NCBI GenBank assembly: GCA_963978905.1
Contig: OZ022256.1
Coordinates: 55,633,646-55,697,645 of the forward strand
Length of the DNA stretch: 64,000 nt
Source: Trichostrongylus colubriformis
Taxonomy: Eukaryota; Nematoda; Chromadorea; Rhabditida; Trichostrongylidae
Direction: 5' to 3'
In this document: positions 54,871 through 64,000 of the stretch, one piece after another
Layout: each line of letters opens with the position of its first letter
Numbering within the stretch: the first letter of the stretch is position 1
The notes under the pieces: generated by a model
What the model saw: only the letters and a program-made list of their open reading frames with translations
What the model was told of the DNA's origin: nothing
The model's database searches: none
Position numbers and translations under genes: made by a program

Positions 54871-55221
54871 AACCACTGGCGGTCGTACATGTGGTAAGCA
54901 CCTTTTATAGCTCAATGCAATTCACAAGTTCAAAGCCATAAATCATACATTTTAATTAAAAATCAAATAATATTACCACACATTCCCGGCCGACAGCAAT
55001 TTGTGAGGCATTTTGTATTTATTTTTATTACTTTTCTCACAATCAGCATGAAGAATGTATGGTGATCATTTATAAAACAATGAAAATGTGAGAAAACATG
55101 AGGCTGTTAAAGTGGGTCACATGGCTGATGTGCATATGGCTACAGTTTTCGTTCCCACAGAGATGGCGACGGCATTATTCGTGAGTCTGCAGGATGGATG
55201 AATCACGTACCACATTACTTA

Positions 55222-55386
55222 TACTCCATTTCGGAGCGTCTGATAGGGCGTGGCCTACGGAAATGGGTGAATGGCGAGGGTGAGAGTGCGTGGCAAGAGT
55301 GAGAGTGTGTGGTGGAGTGAGAGAGTTTGATACACTCTCACAATAGTCCGTAGGCCAAGCCCTGTCAGGCGCTGTGAAGGATTGTA
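55222..55386. mobile_element. MITE, 'gatagggcgtggcc' family, copy 4
   Basis: tactccatttcggagcgtct at the left and a diverged right end (ggcgctgtgaaggattgta). The inner inverted part gatagggcgtggcctacgga / gtccgtaggccaagccctgt is clear. Confidence 0.75.
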
Positions 55387-55559
55387 GGTTTCGCGGACCA
55401 TCTGCTGTACATGCGTGACTCATTGTTATCAACGAAACGCGAATCTAATAAGTGGAGTTACATTAACAATTTAACAACATTGCATTAGCTGTGTAGGACA
55501 TGTGGCAAGAGAACACAGGGAGTTAACTCAAAACCCCATTCTGATTAGCAAATTCCGCT

Positions 55560-56286
55560 TCTCAGCTATATTTGCTAATATTGGGTAGTCTAAGAAGTTT
55601 TTTCGTATTTTCAAATACCGCTTTTTCCCTCAAAACTGCTTTCCAGAAATTTCTTCTGTACATATATATGTAGTACAAGTTTTCACGCATCTATAAGTAT
55701 TTTTGTCTTCCATCTCCCGGATAACCCTTTTCGGCAAAATAAACATATCAACGGTCAACCTCATTTTCAATACAAAAATTATAAAAAATTTTTTCTTCGA
55801 ATGGCATTAGACAGGGGAAGGAGAAGGTGATAATCCGATGGAGCAAGATGAGGGCTATAAGGTGGATGGGGCAGCAATGTTTATCCAAGCTCGAGAATTT
55901 TTTGGCGAGTTATTTTTTCACTAAAGGTAAAAATTTTTTAAAATTTTTCCTTTAAAAAATTCTCGAGCTTGGATAAAAATTGCTGCCTTATAGTTCTGAT
56001 CTTGCTCCATCGGATTATCACTTTTTCCTTTCCCTGTCTAACGCCATTCAAAGAGAAAAAATTGCAATTGAAAATGAGGTGACCTTTGATATGTTTATTT
56101 TGCCGAAAAGGGTTATCCGAGAGATGGAAGACAACAATACCTATAGATGCGTGTAGACTTGTACTACATAGATATGTGAAGAAGAAATTTTGTGGAAAGC
56201 AGTTTTGAGGGAAAAAGCGGTATTTAAAAATACGAAAAGACTTTTTAGACTACCTATATAAATGGCACATCTAAATTCGCTTCTCA
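55560..56286. mobile_element. Long fold-back element (arms about 340 bp)
   Basis: The left arm runs from about 55577 to 55900 and the right arm from about 55953 to 56265. They are reverse complements with scattered differences, for example ccgcttttt.ccctcaaaact / agttttgagggaaaaagcgg, and ccaagctcgagaatttttt / aaaaaattctcgagcttgg. The spacer is about 50 bp. Near-identical direct repeats (aaattc(c)gcttctcagc) lie outside both arms and look like a target duplication of about 16 bp. No coding capacity. Confidence 0.88.
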
Positions 56287-57130
56287 GCAAAGTTGGGCGT
56301 ACCATTTGAATGGTAGGTTTTGGAGTTTATGGGTTGGTTCCATCTCATAGAATCAACACTATATAAACCAAAATAGAGAGGTAAAAAAGAAGCCGCTTAA
56401 TCTTAAACAAGGAAGCTTACCTCAACTTCCGCGTGTTTTACAGACGTGACACCAGTGGTAGTGTGATTGGTAAGAATTTGTGGTACCAGACGTGGCCCAT
56501 GTTTATCAGCAAGACGTAAAACCGAAAATCAGAGCTACAGTAATGAATTGACAACATGCATTCAGCTATGTAATAGTACATGTGGCAAGGGAACACAGGG
56601 ATCAATATAACACCCAAGTGCTGATTAGCTTAATTCCCAACTAAGTCAGATGTACCATTCGATTAGTAGGATTTTCATAGGTCAGCTTCACCTCATCGAA
56701 ACAATCTTCTGTTGAATGCGAACGTGTTAGGTGTTTTGGTACGTATGAGGAAAAGGTGTCCTTTAAAAGTACCGATGGTGAGAGGTAATGCGAGAAGACC
56801 GTGCAACTTCGAACATATCTGCCTTAAAGTCCTTCAACCGGATAGCGGATTCACTGCACTTAATATTATAGATCACCAGGTACAGCAATGTAGGGAAACA
56901 ATGATGAAAAAAATGTGGCGTTACTCCCACTTATCCAGGTCTCGTTACTCCCTTAGTGTTCCTCGAAGGATGAGGGACAGGATGAGAGAAGAATACAGTT
57001 CCAGTGAAGATTCATGAATTTTTGCTTCCGTGAGACAAGCTTCCCTTATTTTTGACTGAATTGGTCCAGAGATGTCTAGCAAACAGTTTGCAATCAGGGC
57101 AGGAAGTGTGCAGCATAAAACAAGGCTCAA
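56287..57130. other. End of duplication block B
   Basis: 56500-56650 repeats 55440-55570 of the same block in direct orientation, and both match 50.45-50.55 kb. 56700-57000 matches 50.76-51.6 (with a gap holding the Kunitz relic) and 63.77-64.0 kb. The 101-codon plus-strand frame at 56712-57017 is not kept in the other blocks. Confidence 0.5.
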
Positions 57131-60100
57131 GTTATATAGCAGTGTTAAGCCCCATTAGGATGTGTCTAGTAATAATACAACTTCAGGGTCTGTTTGGCCC
57201 TGTTAGAAGTACTATTGCTTATCAGGCCATTTATCGAATAATCAACAATCATTGCAACATTTGTTTCACCTTGTACGCGTTTATTTCCTCCACTAATTTT
57301 GACATTGTCCTTTATCCTGTTCACGAAACTCATACAACTGATAATCACCAACAAGCACACATAGCAACTGTCGCGACTTGCGTACGACCTTCTCTGGGTT
57401 TGTAGGATGCGCCAGTAGGTAATCGCGCTCGAGCTAGAGCAATCCTTTGAACATCGTGGTTCAACGCCTACTGTAAACGTTCTCAGCCACGTGGAGCGCG
57501 AAACTATCGATCCGCCCGGTTTCCGCCAAGTCAAATCTCATCTGTGTCTGTCGTCGTCCGAAGCGGTCAGTGTATCAACACCTCTCCAATCGAACGAAGC
57601 TGATGTCGCCAAAGGAAGAAGATCTGAGGCAAGGACGCTAACCTGGTAGACCGGACATACTACCCTTCCCCCTTGCCTCGGGATTGTCTCGTCACCTCCT
57701 TATCGACCAGGCCCCGTGAGTTCATCATATTTCGACGGTAGTTGTTAAGTAATCATTGTTCACTTTCTTATCTTTCTATTCCCCTCCCTCTCTCGCTATC
57801 CTCGTCATGTAATGTCCTCGCTTTATATGCATTTGATAGTATATTCAAACGTGTAGTAAACCAGTAATACCTCTGTGTCCTGTAGTGTAGCAATAGCACA
57901 CATTGTTCTCATTGTCTTTATTATGATCCTCCTTAGTTAGTGGTTAGGGTACAGGCCTGAAGGGGCCTGTACCTAGTATGTGCTAGTATGCATTCCTATG
58001 TGCAAGTATGCATTCTCCCCAGTGCGACAGGTACCCTGATAGGGTGTGGATCCTTATACTACCCACGTTCTGCCATGGTTGGACCACCCAATGCAGCGAT
58101 ACAAACCGCTAGCCACACCGGGCACGACAGTAACGCAGTTTAGAATGAATAACAATGTGAACGCACTTACGAACGAGAAAAGTGACGACAAAATTGAGTG
58201 AGCAACGCAGCAACCTTGACCAAGACATCAACAAATGGAACTTTTACAGAAGTGCAAAATGCACACTGAGGAGCGAATAAGTGGATGCCACAGTAAGACG
58301 GTGGCCCGGAAGATTCTCCATTATGGTCTTCTCACTATTTTTCTATGAAGGTCCGCATCTCCTGGCATATGACTATTGGCGAAAAAAATGGTCTGTCTTC
58401 CTCAAAGTGAGAGGAAAGTTCCTTAAAGGAGAAAAAAGGAAAGATGATGTGATGAGTCTGATTCCGAGAGCAGACCAGTGGTTTGTTTCGCCTTTTTCGC
58501 AATATTGTAGTACAGTCATCGATCATAAATTATACAATTCCTGCAGTAACTATGAAACATTTCAGATCACTATAAATGTTGGATGGAAAATAGCTGCGTT
58601 CAGAGAGGCTAATTATCATTAGAGTCTCCTTGATTCATTTATTTAATTGATAAATTTTAATGCTAAGTAGATCATGGTTCATGGTTTTACAACACCAATT
58701 TCAGGTACAGATTGAGACCTTTTTGACAGCTAAACTATGGTTGTGGTCGATTCAGTGCTGGGCTAAGAACTGTGGTTCATCTGGTTGTCTTCGTAGTACG
58801 AAAGATCTCTTGAAGTTGCTGGCCAGCTCCTGAAACCATGTGTGCCGCATGAAAAAAACGTGCAAGAAACAAATTTGACAAAGCAAATTGAAAATTATTG
58901 AAAAAATGAGAGGTAATCAATCGGTTATATCCTTCATACAAGCCTTTGGACCGATAGAGGCGTTCATCATGAAAGCTGCCACGTCATGCACCACGTACCG
59001 ATCGACATGGCAGCAATACGACAAATATTAGGTTGTACCAGAAGTCTTGTAGGATTCTTTTTTCGACCACCACTTTTTATATTATTTCTTTCAACGAACG
59101 ACAAATAGGCAACAACGTATTCACTATGGTTATCGACAACGCTTTGCCACCACACAGGTAGATCGTTGATTCCCTCCTCCCAGAACTCTGGATTCTGAAA
59201 GTCGAAGAGACCAGCGATGACCTTTGCAAGCAAATCATAATCTACTAACCGTCATTGATTCAGGACCCATGCATTACGCCCATAGCTCGTGCCATCGCCT
59301 TGCACAACGAACGCTGCAAAGCGAATTTTCTGTCCTAACGGCATAAACCCTATCACTCAATCATGGTTCGTCATAATTTACCTCAGAAGGTGGCCAAGAT
59401 AGAGAAAATTAGGCAGCAGCGGCTAAAAGGAACCTCTTCTACAACTTGAGAGCGCGCTTTTCATAAGGAATCCCTTCGGAGATAGTCTTCCTTTGCCCCT
59501 AGTTCCCATATAGATAGGTCACTTAAGGGATCCCTAATTAACCACAATCTATGAGCGTGTTTCCAGGTATTTTTACCTACGTACACTCCACTCTGAAGGG
59601 TGCATGCCATTAGGGCAAAAAATCGCGTGACGGTGTGTGGTACGATGGTGCGAGCTACCCGCCAAATAGTATGAGTCCTGAAACGACAAAACTTTGCATA
59701 TGGCCCATAAAGAATAAACACAACGTAACAATGTGTGACTTCTGGTATTTATGGAACCACTGGCTCAGGGTGAGGTGACTCTGTCAATTATTATGAAAAT
59801 GTTAGATTAGCCCTGGCATTAGGATGTAATTGAAAATCTCTGAATTCATCTAAGTAAATGTAAGCACAGTGTCCATACTACCGTAAGAGCGGCATTTTTA
59901 CCATAACACTTCCAAATCGATGCTGAATCGCATAGAAATTGGAACATAATTAATTTCCTATATTTCCTCCTGTACGGTATAGCAGATAAGATATCCTAGT
60001 GGCATTGAGCTCTGCGCAAACTTCTGAATCACTGGTGGTGGAGTCATCTCATCATCTTAAGTTGTTTTACCGATGGTTGTTCACTGTTTCCAGCTAAAAT

Positions 60101-60572
60101 ATCAAATATTCCGAGATGTTCGTACCTACTCAACATATCAGACAATTTCGTGGGCCCACCCACCGTACTGCTGCAGCTGCCATTTTGCTGAGCAATTTCA
60201 ACCGCTGAATTTCTCATGGCTACTTCTCCCACTCTCGGAAGTGTAGCAGAACCCATCGTACTCCTTGAACCTTGAACTAAGGTCATCAATTTGCTCGCTC
60301 CCTACCCTTCCATGTAAAAACTATCTCCAACAACAACGGACACCTCGGAAGCATGTACAGCAATTGATTTTTGGAGTTTTGATTTTTGCTAACGGCTTAT
60401 TTTCGCGGAAACGACGGGAAATTATTTGAACATCAGCCATTTACGTTGGAGATTCCTTCAAAAATGTTTATTGTCTGAGCAGTCGTAGGCAACGTCTAAG
60501 AATACTCATCAGAGAATGTGCTTGCGAGTTACTCAAATCGTTAGCAGGAACATCCAGAATGTCTCACGTCCT
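57131..60572. other. Unduplicated spacer between blocks B and C
   Basis: No gene is clearly supported. A GC-richer part at about 57400-58130 has retroelement-LTR-like traits (ctttatatgc, agtaaacc, the complementary pair tacaggcctg/aaggggcctgta), but I see no second LTR or coding domain. The 113-codon plus frame at 58281-58622 is unrecognised. A fragment of the 'gcattacgcccatagctcg' repeat lies at 59265-59345. From about 60000 block C begins. Confidence 0.4.
58967..59243 (-). CDS. Unidentified exon-like frame
   Basis: On the minus strand a frame of about 90 residues reads VDYDLLAKVIAGLFDFQNPE, then WEEGINDLPVWWQS and VVAYLSFVERN, with protein-like composition. The start is near tgacggttag, which could be an acceptor, and a gtacgt donor occurs near the end (about 59000). 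A repeat fragment abuts the upstream side. No family is recognised. It may be one exon of a gene damaged by transposon insertion. Confidence 0.3.
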
Positions 60573-62164
60573 TCAATGGCATTTCTTTTTGCACTCTTCT
60601 TTAGTTAAAAAGTTGTTGCCATTGCCTCCGCATCCGCCATAGAAGAACATAACGCACTTCTTCTCTTTGGTGGAGTAACCGTATCTGGAACGGATTGGTT
60701 TACTTGGCCTTGCTTGATATTACTGTGTGTGAGGGGCTCTATAATTGCATTGAATATTAAATAATGTCCACATGATGTAATTTTTCGCCGCTGCACTTCA
60801 CCTACACTTGTTATGCCATACGGCTTGATATTAAGTGGCTGGGAGAGTTTTGCCCTCGATTTTTTTTTGCAATTTTATCTTTGGGAGGAGAGGGCGAAGG
60901 CGGTGTAATGAACGGTAAAGCTCTCTCGAGTCTTTCATCCCTTCAGGGTACATAAATCGGTACCGGACTAGTTTGGAAAGATAAAAGCGTTGACTTGTAT
61001 ATCTACAGACTCACGCTATCACTGTCCAGGCCAAATCGCATTCACCTTCCACCACGATTTTGAATGGAACTAGAAGGCTTGGCGCAACCCGGGATTGATC
61101 AACGCCAATAGTTTTATCGTTTAAGTTTTTATAATATTATAAGAGTTCGCAACCCGCCTCGAGCTGTATCTTTTCAGCAGTCTGACGATTTGCATTGCAC
61201 GAACGTAGGCTACAAGTCACCACACTTTATGAGCGCCACGCTCTTGATTCAACTAGACATCATTCATTGCGGCGTTCATACTTTGGTGTGACGGCAACAG
61301 GACATGACTGCGTATCTTTGCGTCTCCGCCTGTTCCACTATGTTTTGTTGCCTGCGTACTCACTGCACCTCCCCCGTGCCACTGAGTCTCCTCTGCCTGT
61401 AAATGCAGCCACGCCGTTCCGGCGCGAAGTAAGAACGCGTCGTAGCGAACCCAAGCTGGGTGACGTAACAAGCACATACATAGGTGAGGTTGATACTCAC
61501 GAATATCCAATACTCAGGAAGCTCCCCACAAAAGACCTACCAAGGAAGCTGGCTCCACTGTTTTAAGCGGACCTTGATATCGTAGTTGCTCTGAGGCCTG
61601 ACTACGCCGACTGAAGGTTCCGTATATTGATGATGGTGAAAATAGTCAGTCTTAGCTTGCTTCTGTTTCGGAAGGGACATTTCAGGAATATTTTGCCCCA
61701 ATACTTTCATCCCTTTCGTTTCCCTATGTTTTGTATACTTGGCGGATGTGAGCCGTAAGCAAAATTACTTTTTTTAGCACCCCCTGTAGAGAGCTCATTA
61801 TACCAGTTGAAATATTGATGCGCTTTCAAATTCGAACTTCTCTCGCGAACACACAAAACCCGTTGGAATTTTTCCTCAACTAGGTAGAACAAGCAAAACG
61901 TCAAGTTCTGTTCCCCCTCCCACCCCTCCCCCCGCCCCCGCTGCGGAGTTTGACTACGATCTTACCTTTTAAATAGTGCACGGCATCGTCCAGATTTGAG
62001 TTTCAAACGGCACACGGCGTCCAACGAGAAGGCTAAACTGATGCATTAGCATTTTTCATGCTTGCATTTTCCTGCATTTTATAAACTATCATTCTGATGC
62101 ATAATGTTAGAATTTGCTCACCAATTGTTAACACAGCAAAAAGTACGGCCAGAAGAAGCTTCAT
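60573..62164 (-). CDS. Secreted single-domain Kunitz protease inhibitor C
   Basis: Three exons: 62164-62122, 62032-61966 and 60684-60573 (minus), phases 1 and 2, 73 residues. The signal peptide is [14 protein letters not shown]. The Kunitz domain has perfect Cys spacing 8-15-7-12-3. The loop is GRC-R-A, P1 Arg; the first segment is [10 protein letters not shown]. The core has [10 protein letters not shown] and [11 protein letters not shown], and the chain ends one residue after the last Cys. Intron 2 holds a TIR element (61264-61444) and a C-rich patch (61914-61940) near the donor. It is the right-most copy; its block runs past the window end. Confidence 0.9.
61264..61444. mobile_element. TIR element in Kunitz C intron 2
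   Basis: ttgcggcgttcatactttgg at the left and gcgcgaagtaagaacgcgtc at the right are a worn inverted pair. The core (gcacctcccccgtgccact) matches the copy in Kunitz B intron 2. Shared position suggests insertion before the B/C duplication. Confidence 0.7.
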
Positions 62165-64000
62165 TATGTGGGTCAAGTTCACTTCTGGAATATCTGTGTA
62201 AGCAATTGCACTCAAAACTCGAACTCAAAATGAACCATGAGACGCCGTGAGAATCGAAGTTTTTCAGGGGACATATTCAGTGAAATGGATGTAAACGTGT
62301 ATACGGTAAGATTCAAATGGTGGATCATGGGACGATATGGAATTGTAGAGGTGTGAGGAGGACCCTTAGTAACCACAGTGCTGTTCAAGCCTAATCTTGG
62401 CATTAATAGTGCGAAAACGGCGCAGCAGGATGTTCAGAATAACAAAATACTATCATAACTCGATGCTGTGCTACCATTAACGACAGAATTATTCAAAAAT
62501 CTGCGCGCTGATCGGCCCTTTTACGATATTTCCATTCGATTCAATTGTGCAGATACTTCTATTTTTACATATGCACAATCAGTTTTATAAGAGTGGATGC
62601 TGCGGCTCGATCGAAGGCTCTAAATGTCAAATAACCAGCCGAAGAATGAACGAAGACGTGGCATGACATAAAACTCGCTTCAGAAAAGGAAGAGAGCTTG
62701 TCACACTCCTTTCAGAATGTACATAAAAGACACCGGGACAGGTGAATTCGGTACATCGTGGATGACTATAGTGGGGGATGCTCAGCAGTGTAACAGTAGA
62801 AAAAGAACGAAATGAAATTGCGGAAAAAATCAAAAAATAGGAACCCAAACCTCTCCTTCTCTCTCGCGCCCCTCTGCGTCACCAACCGGGGATAGATTGC
62901 AGATGGACGGAGAGGCCAAATCAGCCAGCTGCGAACGTTGCTTTGCCTTCACCTGTATCTCGTCTGGCTAATGATTTGCAGAACGATACATGTTGCAGGA
63001 TCGTGATAAGACCCCAAGCTATTTTTTTGCGAGTTTCGTCACAGATCACCTCCTCTGAAAAGTTCGAGCTCTCATTTTGTCTTCCTAACCTTGCCGGTGC
63101 CTTTGAATGAATGTGACCAAACTGCCCTTTGATATCACTTCAACAGCTATATATATTAATCTCTGCTACCAATGTAGATACCTCTCTTCCCCTATATATC
63201 GATAACGTAAGATGATGCTTATTCAATCAATAATAAATATTGATGTAAAGCAGTTAGGAATGGACAATAATAAATATGAACTAATAAACAACAAAATAAC
63301 TGTAAAATCTAGTTGTTGACACAAAAAGTAGACGAAAGGATCATTAGTAAATAACGCGGCCACGGAAAGCGCAAAGTTGGCGTATAAGGGTGGTAGATTA
63401 ACAGAAAAACAGAGTAGCCTTTAGGCGTCTTTTGACTATTGGTGTATCACTGTATTGGCCAAAAGATACTTGTGTTTTGCCACGTTGGTTAATCCAGACT
63501 TTATTAAAACCGGCCACAAACTTGGATTATTAAGCGATGGAAAGTAAAAATAATAAATTGTAATGACAAGCGAGAAAAATTCAGTACATTAGTGAAAAAT
63601 ATTGCTCCAGAATGAAATCCTTGCACCAACCTCTACCGACGTCTTTGTAGGAAGAGAGTCAAGAGGCTTGCGGTCTCGACTGTCTTTTATATATGCTGAC
63701 TAGCTCTCCCTCAACTGAATCAGATGTGCCATTTGATCGGTAGGATTTCCTTAGGTCAGTTTCACCTCATCGAGTCAACCATCTGCGAACGTGATAGGCG
63801 TTTAGGGACGTATGCGGAAGGGTGTCTTCTGAAAATACCGATGGCGAGAGGTGATGCGAGAGGATCGTGTAACTTCAAACGGTCTGCCTTACCAGTATCC
63901 TTGATCGGATAGCAGATTCAACACTAGCATTTCACTGGTCATTAGGAACAGCAAGGTAAGGAGACAGTGGCGAAAAATATGACGTTACTTCTAGTTATCC
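62165..64000. other. Rest of duplication block C, cut by the window end
   Basis: 62170-62340 matches the flank upstream of genes A and B. 62370-62660 matches 49.19-49.55. 62990-63110 matches 51.40-51.52. 63700-64000 matches 56.64-56.95. The Cys-rich exon found in blocks A and B is missing here (deleted at about 62360-62380). No gene is supported in this stretch. Confidence 0.55.

Noticed and set aside
55222..56286. CRISPR-like or satellite array from repeated arms
   Set aside because: The repeats are inverted, not evenly spaced direct repeats, and the organism is eukaryotic.
57400..58130. Solo LTR of a retrotransposon
   Set aside because: There are LTR-like traits (TATA, polyA-like signal) but no defined ends, target duplication or coding part, so not called as a feature.

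Overview
The window looks like nuclear DNA of a strongylid (hookworm-like) nematode. It shows short introns with TTTCAG-type acceptors, a likely spliced-leader acceptor one base before a start codon, very many short inverted-repeat transposons, and small secreted Kunitz inhibitors in tandem. The species cannot be fixed from the sequence alone; an ancylostomatid such as Necator or Ancylostoma is my inference.

Three gene regions can be supported. (1) 27842-34821 (+, possibly on to 35749): a multi-exon gene for poly(ADP-ribose) glycohydrolase (PARG). I could trace 20 exons whose splice phases all agree, giving 974 codons to the end of exon 20. The N-terminal half is acidic/basic and disordered, with a PIP-box-like motif and three SUMO-interaction-like motifs. 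The C-terminal half is the PARG fold with an intact GGG...QEE signature. (2) 35984-37570 (-), convergent with PARG: exons of an unidentified charged and RS-rich protein. (3) 43751-62164 (-): an array of secreted single-domain Kunitz inhibitor genes. Three are intact (74, 76 and 73 residues) with one shared three-exon structure (intron phases 1 and 2). One has a proline-rich insert and only the first half of the domain. A decayed Kunitz exon lies at 51.1-51.24 kb. Genes A, B and C sit in tandemly duplicated blocks of about 5-6 kb (roughly 45.7-51.65, 51.95-57.1 and 60.0 kb to the window end), so the third block continues outside.

The first 27 kb hold no gene I can support. They are full of non-autonomous transposons: TIR elements ending in aggccgcNNtcatac, TTAA-flanked piggyBac-like MITEs, a TA-flanked Tc1/mariner-like MITE, a nested pair of elements, near-perfect palindromes, and a poly-G/C-bearing TIR family. 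The same families recur in the introns and between the later genes. Most short open frames here are by-products of these repeats.

Functionally, PARG removes poly(ADP-ribose) after DNA damage in the nucleus. The Kunitz array would supply a set of secreted serine-protease inhibitors, typical of blood-feeding or gut-dwelling nematodes. Nothing links the gene groups beyond position.
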